A stretch of DNA of 64,000 nucleotides. Source: Christensenellaceae bacterium. Lineage in GTDB: Bacteria > Bacillota > Clostridia > Christensenellales > Aristaeellaceae. The position numbers and the translations under genes were made by a program. The stretch covers positions 57,994-121,993 of the forward strand of contig JAAYRU010000029.1 in assembly GCA_012518615.1 (NCBI GenBank), read 5' to 3'. Shown here one piece after another: positions 34,615 to 43,581 of this stretch (the stretch's first letter is position 1; every line of letters starts with the position of its first letter). The notes beneath the pieces were generated by a model. It saw only the letters and a list, made by a program, of their open reading frames with translations. It was not told the origin of the DNA and made no database searches.

Positions 34615-36966
34615 GTGAAATTGAAATTAACTGTTAAAAATATCTCGGGTTACAAGCAAACGGATACAGATATTATTTTCTTTGGCGAATGTGGAAAAAT
34701 TATAATATCCCGCTGGAATGATGATATATATCGCTTTAGCTGGCGTTTTGATAATATCAATATAAAAGATGAAGTAAAAAAAGCTTCGGATTTTATGATA
34801 GCATCAAAGCAAGATGATTTCCCTGTGGATATAAAGGAAAAAGATGAGCATTTTGAAATAAAACTCGCTTCAAGCAGGCGCATATGTATAGAAAAAGAGA
34901 GCGGGCTTATATCTGTATACGAGAAAAACAAACTGCTTCACGGCGGAACAATAGGCAGCAAGGATTTAGTTGTGCCCTCTTCCCCGCTTCGGGTAATTAA
35001 AAAAGGAGATAGCCTATACGCTAAATATAACTTCAGGCTTGAAGAGGACGACGCATTCTACGGCCTTGGCGATAAGACGGGCGTACCCAACAGGCGGGGC
35101 AAGCGCTACCAGATGTTCAACCGCGACGCCCTTGGCTACGACGCGGAAAATTCCGACCCTCTTTATAAATCCATACCATTTTTTATAAGACATATAAAAG
35201 AACATAATAGATATTTGGGCGTTTTCTTTCCCCAGCCCTGCATAAAAGCTATAGATTTTGGCAAGGAGAGCCACTTCTATTACAGCGTTTCCGGCGAGGA
35301 AGGTCCTTTTGACTATTTTATTATAATAGGCAAAAAGCTAAAGGACATAGTAGCAAACTACGCATATATTACAGGCTTGCCTGCGCTTCCACCGCTGTAC
35401 AGCTTCGGCTTTTTAGGCTCATCTATGAACTACTTAGAGGCGGATGACGCGCAGAGTAGAGTGCTTAAATTCTTTGAGCGTACCGAAAAAGAGGATATCC
35501 CTTGCGAGGGCATGTATTTTTCATCTGGATATCTAAAAGCGCCCGATAGCAAGAGATACGCCTTTCTATGGAATAAAGAAAAATTCCCGAACTATCAGGA
35601 ATTTTTAAAAGGACTAAAGCAAAGGGGTTATCACCTTATAATGAATATAAAGCCCGGCATACTGTTAAGCCATCCTTGGTATGAGGATATTGCGGGTAAA
35701 GGCTATTTTATTAAAGACGCAAAAGGCAATCCCTATGTTGAATACTATTGGGGAGGAGCGGCTTCTTTTATTGATTTTTCAAACCCTAAGGCTTGTCAGT
35801 GGTGGAAAGAATCGCTTAAAAAATACTATTTTGACCATGGCTGCGAAGGTATTTGGAATGACAATAACGAGCTAGAACTTGAAGATAGCGAGCTTCCCGC
35901 ATACTACACGCGCTCCGTATATCCCGTAATGATGAGCAAAGCAAGCTTCGAAGAGCTTAAAACAATCGCCCCCGATAAGCGCCCATATGTATACTCGCGC
36001 AGCGGAAGCGCCGGTATTCAGCGCTACGCTAGAACTTGGACGGGCGATAATCGCAGCGATTATAAATCCCTGCATTTCAACCAATATATGGGGCTGTCGC
36101 TAAGCCTTTCATCCATGCCTTTTTACGGGCACGATATAGGCGGCTTTTTTGGCAACATGCCGGAGGAAGAGCTGCTAATACGCAGCAGCGAAACAGCGGT
36201 ATTTCAGATGCGCTTTGTAATACACTCTTGGAATAGCGAGGGAGAACCTACCGAACCTTGGACCTATAAAGGCGCCCTCCCAATAATACGTTCCCTTATA
36301 ATAGAGCATTACCGCTTTATGCCTTATACATATTCCTGCGCTATAAGGGCATCACTTACGGGCGAGCCTGTAGAGAGCTTGCTTGCGCATGAGTTTAGAA
36401 AGGACACCAACATTCAAGATGACGATATTAACTACATGTTCGGTCCCTTTGTATTAAAACTGCCTGTAACAAGCGCAAACGCTAAGAAAACCAAGGTTTA
36501 CTTACCTAAGGGAGAAAAATGGTATGATACAAGAGAAGATAAGCTATATAGCGGCGGGCAAACCATAAACAAAAGCGTACCAATGGACGGCAAGGCGCAT
36601 TATATGCTGCGCTCAGGCGCAATTATCCCCACATGGGAAAATGTGCGCCAGCTTAAAAACGCCCTATGGGATAGCCTTACTATATATCTGCTGCCGCCTT
36701 ATAAGGACGATACTAGCGAATTTTCACTATATGAAGATGACGGCGTAACTGAGCTTGAGCTAAATAAATTCAATAGATTTGATTTTTACATGAGCAGCAG
36801 CATACTTAAAATAAAGAGAAAAAAATACGGCTTAAAATCAAAGGAAGCTCGAAAAGCCACGCTCCAGCTATTAGATGGCTATGTGTTTACTGAAAATAAT
36901 ATGAGCACCTTTGAATATGACCCTGACAACACAAAATATATTACACTGGGTATAAAAAAGGGATAG
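34615..36966 (+). CDS. Glycoside hydrolase family 31 (alpha-glucosidase/alpha-xylosidase type)
   Basis: This 783-residue retaining alpha-glycosidase has an N-terminal beta-sandwich, then a TIM barrel. The nucleophile is in GIWNDNNE (D416) and the acid/base is in TWTGDN (D478). C-terminal beta domains follow. FYGLGDKTG is the usual GH31 N-terminal landmark. There is no signal peptide, so it acts in the cytoplasm, presumably on imported oligosaccharides. The GTG start is preceded by AAGGGGGG. Substrate specificity cannot be read reliably. The neighbouring AraC regulator suggests substrate-induced expression. Confidence 0.92.
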   Translation: MKLKLTVKNISGYKQTDTDIIFFGECGKIIISRWNDDIYRFSWRFDNINIKDEVKKASDFMIASKQDDFPVDIKEKDEHFEIKLASSRRICIEKESGLISVYEKNKLLHGGTIGSKDLVVPSSPLRVIKKGDSLYAKYNFRLEEDDAFYGLGDKTGVPNRRGKRYQMFNRDALGYDAENSDPLYKSIPFFIRHIKEHNRYLGVFFPQPCIKAIDFGKESHFYYSVSGEEGPFDYFIIIGKKLKDIVANYAYITGLPALPPLYSFGFLGSSMNYLEADDAQSRVLKFFERTEKEDIPCEGMYFSSGYLKAPDSKRYAFLWNKEKFPNYQEFLKGLKQRGYHLIMNIKPGILLSHPWYEDIAGKGYFIKDAKGNPYVEYYWGGAASFIDFSNPKACQWWKESLKKYYFDHGCEGIWNDNNELELEDSELPAYYTRSVYPVMMSKASFEELKTIAPDKRPYVYSRSGSAGIQRYARTWTGDNRSDYKSLHFNQYMGLSLSLSSMPFYGHDIGGFFGNMPEEELLIRSSETAVFQMRFVIHSWNSEGEPTEPWTYKGALPIIRSLIIEHYRFMPYTYSCAIRASLTGEPVESLLAHEFRKDTNIQDDDINYMFGPFVLKLPVTSANAKKTKVYLPKGEKWYDTREDKLYSGGQTINKSVPMDGKAHYMLRSGAIIPTWENVRQLKNALWDSLTIYLLPPYKDDTSEFSLYEDDGVTELELNKFNRFDFYMSSSILKIKRKKYGLKSKEARKATLQLLDGYVFTENNMSTFEYDPDNTKYITLGIKKG

Positions 36967-36993
36967 TTTGTTTTCTTTTATAAAGGCTTATGC

Positions 36994-38013
36994 CTAAAAC
37001 GAAGCATCCATAGCATTGTAAAACGCTGGAATATTAGCAATATTTATTAGCCTGCCATTATCAAGCAGAGCTGTGCCTTGCAGATTTCCGGCTACATAGC
37101 TTTCCTTTTTGCCTTTAAGACTTCCGCCTATTCTAAACTCCCCTTTAAGCTTTGGGGTAAAGAGCAGTTTTAGCCTGCCCGCGCTGTCCATAACTGTTAG
37201 GGGGCGCTGCATTTCTTTTTTACCATTTACTGTGGCAACCTGTATGCTTACATTTTTAAGCTTGTTCATTTGTCCCGCATAGAAGAACGCGTTTTCTGTT
37301 GTGGCATCGCTTCGCCCTTCTACAAGGTTTAATCCAAATGGCACGCCTTCAACTATACCCCCTGCGCCCACCATGCGCCTTGACCATTTGCCCAAAAACG
37401 CGCCCCTTGTAGAATCCGCAAAGGATATTGCGGCAGAGGGTGGGAAAAGATATTCTCTATCGCCAAATATTACTCTACCATCAGTAGTTAAACAGCAGCT
37501 TTTAAGCGTATAGTAAAAAAGGCTCTCCCTCTTTGGCAGGCTGTCGCAATAAGCTATGGAAGAAGGGGGATTTAGCCTTAAAATAAAGTCAAACAACATA
37601 GGGGTTTTTTCAAAAAAGTCGTACACATGGCCGTATATATGGGTGCTTTCGCCCTTGTTTCTTATGGTGATTTCATAGCGTTTCCCCATCATATGCACCA
37701 TACCGCCGCCAAGTTCATCGCCAAGCTTATCAGTATCCGCATTTTCGCTACGCAGGCAAGAGTATACTTTATCGCTAGCCATATCAAATAGGGATAGCAT
37801 TAAATACACCCTTCCCCTGCCTTGCGATACTGAGATATTAAGCCTGCACATATCAGACAGCAGATAGTAGCTCTCCCAGCCATAAATTCGCTTTGGCTTT
37901 TCCGTAATAAATCCGGAATTGAGCCTTTTTATAAGCCCCTGTGAATAGCCTTTCTCAACGAGGGTTCCATCTCTTTTAAGCAGTGGACCCGCCTCAAGCA
38001 TTCTGCGTTGCAC
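36994..38013 (-). CDS. DUF2804 domain protein
   Basis: This protein of about 339 residues has the DUF2804 landmarks QRRMLEAGPLLKRDGTLVEKGYS near the N-terminus and GVPFGLNLVEGRSDATTENAFFYAG in the second half. It resembles lipocalin/hydroxyneurosporene-synthase-like beta proteins; function is unknown. The GTG at 38013, seven bases after GGAGG, is preferred over the ATG that overlaps that site. It is convergent with the GH31 gene (27 bp apart). Confidence 0.8.
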   Translation of the reverse strand: MQRRMLEAGPLLKRDGTLVEKGYSQGLIKRLNSGFITEKPKRIYGWESYYLLSDMCRLNISVSQGRGRVYLMLSLFDMASDKVYSCLRSENADTDKLGDELGGGMVHMMGKRYEITIRNKGESTHIYGHVYDFFEKTPMLFDFILRLNPPSSIAYCDSLPKRESLFYYTLKSCCLTTDGRVIFGDREYLFPPSAAISFADSTRGAFLGKWSRRMVGAGGIVEGVPFGLNLVEGRSDATTENAFFYAGQMNKLKNVSIQVATVNGKKEMQRPLTVMDSAGRLKLLFTPKLKGEFRIGGSLKGKKESYVAGNLQGTALLDNGRLINIANIPAFYNAMDASF

Positions 38014-38220
38014 GACCATTCCTCCTATTGGCGCTTAAGTGGTGATTTATCCCATTTATGCGCCTTTAATATGACGAAATTATAATAAATTGTTTTTAAT
38101 TTGTCAACTATTTTCAAAAAGTGGTTTCAAGGTGGTATACCTCCGCTTCACAGTTGTGCTTTTTTTGTACCAAAAAATACGACATCTTGTTATTAATTAT
38201 TATTATGGTAGAATATATTA

Positions 38221-38380
38221 ATACTATGCTGCTTTTAGAACAGCGATGTTATTGTAGCTGATTTTTCGGTTTGGCAAAGCATTGTGAAGGAGGCATAGCG
38301 AACCCTATGCTGACTGAACAAGGCAAAGCCAAAGTGGAAAAGACGCACAATAAAACGCTGGATTAAAGGCAACAGAGTAT
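38221..38380 (+). repeat. 160-bp foldback repeat, copy B
   Basis: Begins ATACTATGCTGCTTTTA and ends as the inverse of ATACTCTGTTGCCTTTA. The apical hairpin is GCATAG-CGAAC-CCTATGC. It lies 17 bp upstream of the ECF S-component start and directly after a possible promoter (TTGTTA, TAGAAT), so it probably forms the mRNA leader of that gene. The remainder of 38020-38220 has no gene. Confidence 0.9.
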
Positions 38381-38397
38381 AAAAAGGGGGGATTGAT

Positions 38398-38958
38398 GTG
38401 CAGAACAAAAACAAGGCATTATATTCACTGGTGTTTACTGCGCTGCTTAGCGCGCTGGTGTTCGCTTCAAACTACATAAGCTTTCCCATAGGGCAGTCCC
38501 GCATACATGTAGCAAATGCGGTATGTCTGCTTGCCAGCATGTTGCTGGGACCTGTAAACGGCGGCATAGCAGCCGGGCTTGGCTCCGCGCTTTTTGACCT
38601 TAGCTTTCCCGCATACGCCGCCGAATGGTGGATTACATTCATAAACAAAGCCGCAATGGCTATAGTATGCGGCGCTATAATGCACAGGGTAGAAAAACCA
38701 TCAAAAAAGCTTATATATGTATCAGCCGCGGTAGGCTCTATAACCTATATGGTTCTTTACCTGTTTAAGAGCTTTATACAGATGCGCTTTATAGCCCCTG
38801 TGCCTGCAAGCACCATAGGCCCAACGCTGCTTACCATGCTTGGCGCTTCACTAACAAACGCAATTTTCGCAGTGCTGGTAGCACCGCTTGTATACATGGC
38901 GCTTGAACCCGCACTAAGGGCAAGTAATATACTTTATAGTAAGCCGCCTAAAGAATAG
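38398..38958 (+). CDS. ECF transporter S component
   Basis: This 186-residue integral membrane protein with about six helices has the S-component pattern: FTALLSALVFASNYISFPIG, LLGPVNGGIAAGLGSALFDL and a membrane helix ending MHRVEK. The S component binds a vitamin or trace metabolite and associates with a shared EcfAAT module encoded elsewhere. The substrate is not identifiable here. The GTG start follows AAGGGGGG. A foldback repeat occupies the leader. Confidence 0.85.
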   Translation: MQNKNKALYSLVFTALLSALVFASNYISFPIGQSRIHVANAVCLLASMLLGPVNGGIAAGLGSALFDLSFPAYAAEWWITFINKAAMAIVCGAIMHRVEKPSKKLIYVSAAVGSITYMVLYLFKSFIQMRFIAPVPASTIGPTLLTMLGASLTNAIFAVLVAPLVYMALEPALRASNILYSKPPKE

Positions 38959-38983
38959 TTTGTCACAATATAAACGCATATAT

Positions 38984-39008
38984 AAAACCGCTTAGCTCAA
39001 GCGGTTTT
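38984..39008 (+). terminator. Intrinsic terminator after the ECF gene
   Basis: AAAACCGCTT and AAGCGGTTTT form a 10-bp stem with a 5-nt loop, with T-rich sequence on either side. It could act in both directions, also ending the NifX-like gene unit. Confidence 0.8.
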
Positions 39009-39076
39009 ACATTTATTATTTTCGAATTTTCATAAACTTAGATTACTGTATCTATATACACTTAAGCTTTCAACAC

Positions 39077-39427
39077 TTATTCATGTTCATGCTCATGTTC
39101 ATGGCATACTGAGCCTGTATATTCAAGCTCGCCTTTAAGATACTTTTCAGCAGCGGTACCGGAATCCCCGCTTGCGCCTACTATTACCTCTATATTCCTT
39201 TCATTAAAAATGCTAACAGCGCCCTGACCCATGCCTCCGGATATTATTACATTTACTCCCATATCCGCAAGGAAATTGGGCAGGAAACCCGGCTTATGCC
39301 CTGGGTTTGCTACATTTTCTACCTTAGTTATTTTGCCATCTTCAGCGTCAAATATAATAAATTCAGCGCAGTGCCCAAAATGCTCGGACACAGTATTGTT
39401 ATCGCTCACAACCGCAATTTTAATCAT
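39077..39427 (-). CDS. NifX/NafY-like dinitrogenase-cofactor-type protein with His-rich tail
   Basis: This 116-residue protein has the dinitrogenase iron-molybdenum cofactor fold (MTH1175-like): IAVVSDNNTVSEHFGHCAEFIIFD, NPGHKPGFLPNFLADMGVNVIISGGMGQGA. It ends in alternating His-Glu, which is probably metal binding. In this gene setting such proteins are thought to handle Fe-S or metal clusters rather than nitrogenase; no nif genes are present. It is last in a seven-gene minus-strand cluster. Confidence 0.88.
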   Translation of the reverse strand: MIKIAVVSDNNTVSEHFGHCAEFIIFDAEDGKITKVENVANPGHKPGFLPNFLADMGVNVIISGGMGQGAVSIFNERNIEVIVGASGDSGTAAEKYLKGELEYTGSVCHEHEHEHE

Positions 39428-39432
39428 ATATA

Positions 39433-40266
39433 TTACTCCATTTCTTCTATTATTTTAGCTACTTCGTGCAAAGGGTCGCCTTCAAGGCTTTCTATAGTAC
39501 CATTATCGCAGGCTTCGGATATCCTAGGGTCTATAGGCAGTTTAGCAAGCACTTTTAAATTGTGCTTTTCGGCGATTTCTTCTATATGGCTTTCGCCGAA
39601 TATTTTATAGTCCTTGCCGTTGTCCGGACACCTGAAGTATGACATATTTTCAACAATACCTATTATTGGTATGTTCATCATCTTTGCCATTTTTACAGCC
39701 TTAGACACTATCATAGATACCAGCTCCTGCGGAGATGTTACAACTATAATCCCGTCAACCGCTATTGATTGAAACACCGTAAGCGGCACATCTCCGGTAC
39801 CGGGCGGCATGTCTATAAACATATAGTCAACATCTTCCCAGATTACATCCGTCCAGAACTGCTTTACCGCGCCCGCTATTACAGGCCCTCTCCATATTAC
39901 AGGGTCTGTAACATTATCCAGCAGCAAATTAAGCGACATAACGGATATACCCGTATCCGTTTTAACAGGATATAGCCCGTGCTTATCGCCCATTACCCTT
40001 TCTTTTAAGCCGAAAGCCTTAGGTATAGAAGGACCTGTAATATCCGCGTCCAGTATGGCGCTGTGGTAGCCCATTTTGTTCACGCTTACAGCAAGCATGG
40101 ATGTTACGAGCGATTTTCCAACGCCGCCCTTTCCGCTTATTATGCCTATTACCTTTTTTACGCTGCTCCTCTCGTGCAGTTTCTCAGTGAAATCCGTCTT
40201 TGCCTCTTTCCTGTCCGCGCAGTTTTCAGAACAACTGCTGCAGTTATTATCGCAACCCTCGCTCAT
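39433..40266 (-). CDS. Mrp/NBP35-family Fe-S cluster carrier ATPase
   Basis: This 277-residue P-loop ATPase has the deviant Walker A GKGGVGKSLV, the family segment DADITGPSIPKAFGL and MPPGTGDVPLT, and the Mrp signature VENMSYFRCP with a further cysteine-bearing region. An N-terminal cysteine cluster (CDNNCSSCSENC) resembles the N-terminal cluster of NBP35. The role is to carry and insert Fe-S clusters in the cytoplasm. It is 5 bp upstream of the NifX-like gene. Confidence 0.9.
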   Translation of the reverse strand: MSEGCDNNCSSCSENCADRKEAKTDFTEKLHERSSVKKVIGIISGKGGVGKSLVTSMLAVSVNKMGYHSAILDADITGPSIPKAFGLKERVMGDKHGLYPVKTDTGISVMSLNLLLDNVTDPVIWRGPVIAGAVKQFWTDVIWEDVDYMFIDMPPGTGDVPLTVFQSIAVDGIIVVTSPQELVSMIVSKAVKMAKMMNIPIIGIVENMSYFRCPDNGKDYKIFGESHIEEIAEKHNLKVLAKLPIDPRISEACDNGTIESLEGDPLHEVAKIIEEME

Positions 40267-40277
40267 GTTTAGCTCCT

Positions 40278-41150
40278 TTATTTTCCATTCAGTAGTAAAT
40301 CCATAGTGCCATCGAATATATATTTTACCGCTTCACCTGAAGCGCAGTCAATATCTACAATGGTTTTTCCGCTGTTTACAGCCTTAACAGCATCTAAATC
40401 AAAGGGTATTTTGCCAACGAAGGGCAGCCCCTTTTCTTTGCAATAACCCTCTATTTCCTTGGTTTTTTCAAGGTTGGTATCGAATTTATTTATACATACC
40501 GCTATAAGCACCTCAAAACCCTTAGCAGTGCTTATAATGCGCTCCATATCGCTTATGCCGGATATGGAAGGCTCCGCAACTATAAGCGCCATATCTACAC
40601 CGCTTAGCGACGCTATAACAGGGCAGCCTATGCCTGGAGAGCCGTCTATAATTGCCATATCCGTATCAGGCGCTTTTTCCTTCATGCGCTTTTTAACCTC
40701 TGTTACAAGCAGACCCGATGTACCGCTGCCCATTTTAAGCTGCGCGGTTGAGAAAACTCTTTCATCGCTCTGATACAGCATAAGCTCTCCATCTACAGAT
40801 GGCAACATGCTTATAGCGCCCTCGGGGCATACATATTCGCATACGCTGCAGCCCTCACAAGAGAAGGGGTCTACCCTGTATTTACCATCAATATTTGATA
40901 TGGCATCAAAGCGGCAATGTTGTCTGCATATATCGCAGCTTATGCATTTTTCGTTATCTATATGCGCCTTTGGTAGGCCAAAATAATCCGCCCTTTCAGG
41001 CTCCTCTTTCCAGTCGCTTATAAGGTGCAGGTTTGGGGCGTCCACATCACAATCCGCATACGCTTTAGCGTCCGCCAACCTTATGAATGCGCTTGCCACG
41101 GTGGTTTTACCAGTGCCGCCCTTTCCGCTAAGTATTAACAGTTGCCGCAT
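40278..41150 (-). CDS. MinD-like ATPase with two [4Fe-4S] ferredoxin motifs (1)
   Basis: This 290-residue protein combines a MinD/Mrp P-loop (SGKGGTGKTT) with an inserted ferredoxin domain at about residues 65-115. The domain carries CISCDICRQHC and CEGCSVCEYVC, enough to bind two [4Fe-4S] clusters. DGSPGIGCPVIASL is the switch region. Such proteins occur in tandem pairs in clostridia and archaea beside NifX-like genes; electron transfer or cluster loading is inferred. It overlaps the next gene upstream by 23 bp. Confidence 0.88.
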   Translation of the reverse strand: MRQLLILSGKGGTGKTTVASAFIRLADAKAYADCDVDAPNLHLISDWKEEPERADYFGLPKAHIDNEKCISCDICRQHCRFDAISNIDGKYRVDPFSCEGCSVCEYVCPEGAISMLPSVDGELMLYQSDERVFSTAQLKMGSGTSGLLVTEVKKRMKEKAPDTDMAIIDGSPGIGCPVIASLSGVDMALIVAEPSISGISDMERIISTAKGFEVLIAVCINKFDTNLEKTKEIEGYCKEKGLPFVGKIPFDLDAVKAVNSGKTIVDIDCASGEAVKYIFDGTMDLLLNGK

Positions 41151-41985
41151 TTTGCGCCTCCTCTATAACCTTGTTAAGCAATGTAGAAAACATTTCCCTG
41201 TACTTTTCGCTCTTTCTTGCTATAATCTCTCCCTCGGAATTTAGCTTTCCAAGCTCTGTATCATAGGGTATTTTCGCAAGTATTTTTATATTGTTGTCGT
41301 TGCAGTATTTTTCAGCGGGGTTTTCGCCATCCAAGCATTTATTAAGCACAGCGCCGAATGGCTTATTAAATATTTTAACTAGCTCATGCACCATGCTTAA
41401 ATTGTGCACGCCAAATAGCGTAGGCTCCGCAACAAGTATGCAGTAGTCTACATCCTGTATGCTCTCCATTACATTGCAGGCGCTGCCGGGGGGAGAGTCT
41501 ATAATGGTAAGCTTATTTCCTTCAGATTTTTCAAAGGAAAGCAGCTTTTTTATTATAGGCACGCCTGAAGCTTCGCCTATATTCATAATACCCGTATATA
41601 CGGAAACGCCACCCGATATTCCCTTTTGTATTTTGCCAACGGGCTCATCCTTTTCTGTTATAGCGTTTTGAGGGCATACCAACTTGCATCCACCGCAGGA
41701 ATGGCATACTTCCTCAAATACTATAAGCTCCTTTATATAGGCAAGAGCGTTGAACTTGCAAAAATCCACGCATTTTCTGCAGCCATTGCAAAGGCTTTTG
41801 TCAACCAAGGGGATTTTTACATTTACATCGTTTTCTAAAATGTTTTCAGCCTTAAAGAACAGATTGCCGTTAGGCTCTTCTATATCGCAGTCTACATAGG
41901 CGGCTTTTTCAGCTGCCGCCGCCAGATTGACCGATACAAGCGTTTTCCCCGTACCGCCCTTGCCGCTTAGCACGGCAATATTCAT
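41128..41985 (-). CDS. MinD-like ATPase with two [4Fe-4S] ferredoxin motifs (2)
   Basis: Tandem paralogue of the preceding ATPase (about 285 residues): P-loop LSGKGGTGKT, ferredoxin insert CNGCRKCVDFC and CHSCGGCKLVC, and switch DSPPGSACNVM. The start at 41985 immediately follows the stop of the NifX-like gene; earlier in-frame ATGs lie inside that gene. The two paralogues probably form a heterodimer, as MinD-type ATPases dimerise on ATP. Confidence 0.88.
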   Translation of the reverse strand: MNIAVLSGKGGTGKTLVSVNLAAAAEKAAYVDCDIEEPNGNLFFKAENILENDVNVKIPLVDKSLCNGCRKCVDFCKFNALAYIKELIVFEEVCHSCGGCKLVCPQNAITEKDEPVGKIQKGISGGVSVYTGIMNIGEASGVPIIKKLLSFEKSEGNKLTIIDSPPGSACNVMESIQDVDYCILVAEPTLFGVHNLSMVHELVKIFNKPFGAVLNKCLDGENPAEKYCNDNNIKILAKIPYDTELGKLNSEGEIIARKSEKYREMFSTLLNKVIEEAQNAATVNT

Positions 41986-41986
41986 A

Positions 41987-42355
41987 TTATTTAAGTCCAC
42001 GACCGTGTAAGCCTTCGTGAACTTCACCAAGCAGCGATAGCTTGCCACCTGTAAACGCCTCTATGTTTTCTTCGGCTGTACCCTCTATGGATTTATATAT
42101 TTTCATATCTGAGGACTTAAGCACCTCCGCCGCGTTTTCTCCCAAACGGGGGGTAAGCAGAGCTTCCGCCTTACTGTCTATTACAATCTGCGCAGCCTTT
42201 ATGCCCGCGCCACCACGGCTGTCCTTTGCGGTATTTTCCACAAAAAGGTTTTCTTTAGTTTCAGTATCGTATATCAAAAAGTATTCCGCACGCCCAAAGG
42301 ATGAGCTTACATTTGAGTTTAATGTGTTTTTTACAGTAGGTATTGCTATTTTCAT
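41987..42355 (-). CDS. NifX/NafY-like protein, second copy
   Basis: This 122-residue member of the same dinitrogenase-cofactor fold as the gene at 39 kb (IAIPTVKNTLNSNVSSSFGRAEYFLIYD, GGAGIKAAQIVIDSKAEALLT) lacks the poly His-Glu tail but ends HEGLHGRG. AAAGGAG precedes the ATG. It is stop-to-start adjacent to the MinD-like ATPase gene, suggesting coupled translation and a shared pathway. Confidence 0.85.
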   Translation of the reverse strand: MKIAIPTVKNTLNSNVSSSFGRAEYFLIYDTETKENLFVENTAKDSRGGAGIKAAQIVIDSKAEALLTPRLGENAAEVLKSSDMKIYKSIEGTAEENIEAFTGGKLSLLGEVHEGLHGRGLK

Positions 42356-42402
42356 GTTTTTCTCCTTTCAAAATAAGTATATATGCTATATAGCTAATTA
42401 GG

Positions 42403-42768
42403 CTAAACTTCGCCTTGCTGTCCCCATCTGCCGCGCCTTCGTCTATTGCATCCTCTGCCGCAGCCTTCGCCTAGACCATCGCAAAGCCTATAATCGCCGC
42501 CTTCTATGTGTAGCACCTTTCCGTTTACAAGGGCTTCAGCAAGCTTTTTTCTAGCATCGACATAAATGCCCTGCACTGTGCTTCTGGCGATATTCATCTG
42601 TTTAGCGCATTCTTCTTGGTTAAAGCCCTCAAAATCTATAAGCCTTATGGTTTCATACTCATCTACTGTCATGTTAATGGGCTCCGCGCCAAGCGGAGAA
42701 CCTAAGGGACCGAACCTGCTGTTTTCAGGCAGGGAGCATACTCTTCTGCGCTTTCTGGGTCTTGCCAT
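42403..42768 (-). CDS. DUF134 helix-turn-helix protein
   Basis: This 121-residue putative regulator starts [15 protein letters not shown]. Its sigma-70 region 4-like helix-turn-helix ([31 protein letters not shown]) is the DUF134 hallmark. The C-terminus has cysteines and a basic run ([21 protein letters not shown]) that could sense metal or an Fe-S cluster. The ATG at 42768 follows GGAGGTGG. It is the best candidate for the factor binding the inverted repeat in the cluster's promoter. Confidence 0.87.
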   Translation of the reverse strand: MARPRKRRRVCSLPENSRFGPLGSPLGAEPINMTVDEYETIRLIDFEGFNQEECAKQMNIARSTVQGIYVDARKKLAEALVNGKVLHIEGGDYRLCDGLGEGCGRGCNRRRRGRWGQQGEV

Positions 42769-42828
42769 AGACCCCACCTCCAATTCTTTGAGAATAACCG
42801 GAGCGTCCTCCGGCATTCTCAACTTGCA

Positions 42829-43149
42829 TTATAGATTCTCCAATTGTTCGTTTACCATGCTGAGCTGCTCCTGCAAAATATCCTTCTGCCTTTGAAGCAG
42901 GTCTTTCCTGTTTTCGGGGTTTACGTAGCCTACGGCAAATCCTCTGCCCATGCCACGGCCTCTGCCTAAGCCCATGCCTCTGCCGGCGCCTCTTGCGAAA
43001 CCTCTTCCGCAGCCTCTCATGTAACCCATACCATATCCTCTTATAGGAGTGGCTCTGTTTTCCGCTACATCTGCGCTGTTACAGCTACCTAGACCTCTGC
43101 CTGTCATAGCTCCCGCGCCCATGGGGCCTGTTCCGTCCATCCTCGGCAT
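42829..43149 (-). CDS. DUF5320-type Gly/Arg-rich small protein
   Basis: This 106-residue protein starts MPRMDGTGPMGAGAMTGRG. A middle region rich in RG, GMG and FARGAG follows, then a C-terminal coiled coil (LLQRQKDILQEQLSMVNEQLENL). This architecture is regularly found beside NifX-like and MinD-like genes. Function is unknown. It is the first gene of the cluster, with AAGGAGGTG before the ATG. Confidence 0.82.
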   Translation of the reverse strand: MPRMDGTGPMGAGAMTGRGLGSCNSADVAENRATPIRGYGMGYMRGCGRGFARGAGRGMGLGRGRGMGRGFAVGYVNPENRKDLLQRQKDILQEQLSMVNEQLENL

Positions 43150-43172
43150 AATTTCACCTCCTTCACAGTTTA

Positions 43173-43220
43173 TGACATATGCCATTAACTATATTATAGC
43201 AGGTTTTCGGTATATGTCAA
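43173..43220 (-). promoter_or_regulatory. Promoter with flanking inverted-repeat operator for the Fe-S ATPase cluster
   Basis: On the minus strand TTGACA and TATAAT are separated by 16 bp. Arms TGACATATGCC (43173) and GGTATATGTCA (43209) are inverted copies matching at 10 of 11 positions. One arm covers the -35 and the other covers the start of the transcript, an arrangement suited to repression. Confidence 0.65.
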
Positions 43221-43260
43221 TAACTATTTTTGCCCTTTATTAACTTATGCTGACATTATA

Positions 43261-43298
43261 TTGTACATATGGCGTAATTATGATAAAATAACGCCATA
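43261..43298 (+). promoter_or_regulatory. Promoter and operator of the toxin-antitoxin pair
   Basis: TTGTAC and TAAAAT are separated by 17 bp. The 8-bp inverted repeat TATGGCGT / ACGCCATA (15-bp gap) starts inside the spacer and ends at the expected transcript start, as expected for autorepression by the antitoxin complex. Confidence 0.7.
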
Positions 43299-43311
43299 AG
43301 GAGGTGGAACT

Positions 43312-43581
43312 ATGATAGTTATCCGACCGGTATCTGATTTGCGGAACCGTTTCACTGAAATTGAAAAGACCGTAAAAGAGGGAACGCCCGTATATTTAAC
43401 TAAAAACGGCTATGGAACCATGGTGGTTATGAGTTTAGAACAATACTCCGCACTTACTCAGGACATAGAAGTAAAGCTTGATGAGGCTGATAACATGGCG
43501 AAAAACACAGATGAACGCCTCTCGGCTGACGAAGTTTTTTCAAAGGCTAAAGAGCGCATAAAAAGCCATGAAAAGCTATAA
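43312..43581 (+). CDS. Phd/YefM-family antitoxin
   Basis: This 89-residue antitoxin has a Phd-type N-terminal DNA-binding domain (RPVSDLRNRFTEIEKTVKEG, PVYLTKNGYGTMVVMSLEQY) and an acidic, flexible C-terminus that would wrap the toxin. AAGGAGGTGG precedes the ATG. It overlaps the toxin gene by 14 bp. Confidence 0.9.
   Translation: MIVIRPVSDLRNRFTEIEKTVKEGTPVYLTKNGYGTMVVMSLEQYSALTQDIEVKLDEADNMAKNTDERLSADEVFSKAKERIKSHEKL

Noticed and set aside
38120..38180. T-box-like AAGGTGGTATACC with a T-run near a membrane transporter gene
   Set aside because: No specifier stem, no proper AGGGTGGAACCGCG match and the terminator stem is very weak.
38221..38397. Riboswitch in front of the ECF S component
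   Set aside because: The structured sequence is one copy of the dispersed 160-bp repeat, which also occurs where no such gene follows.
39077..42355. NifX-like genes as evidence of nitrogen fixation
   Set aside because: No nifHDK or nifB is present; these folds commonly occur in Fe-S/metal clusters of non-fixing anaerobes.
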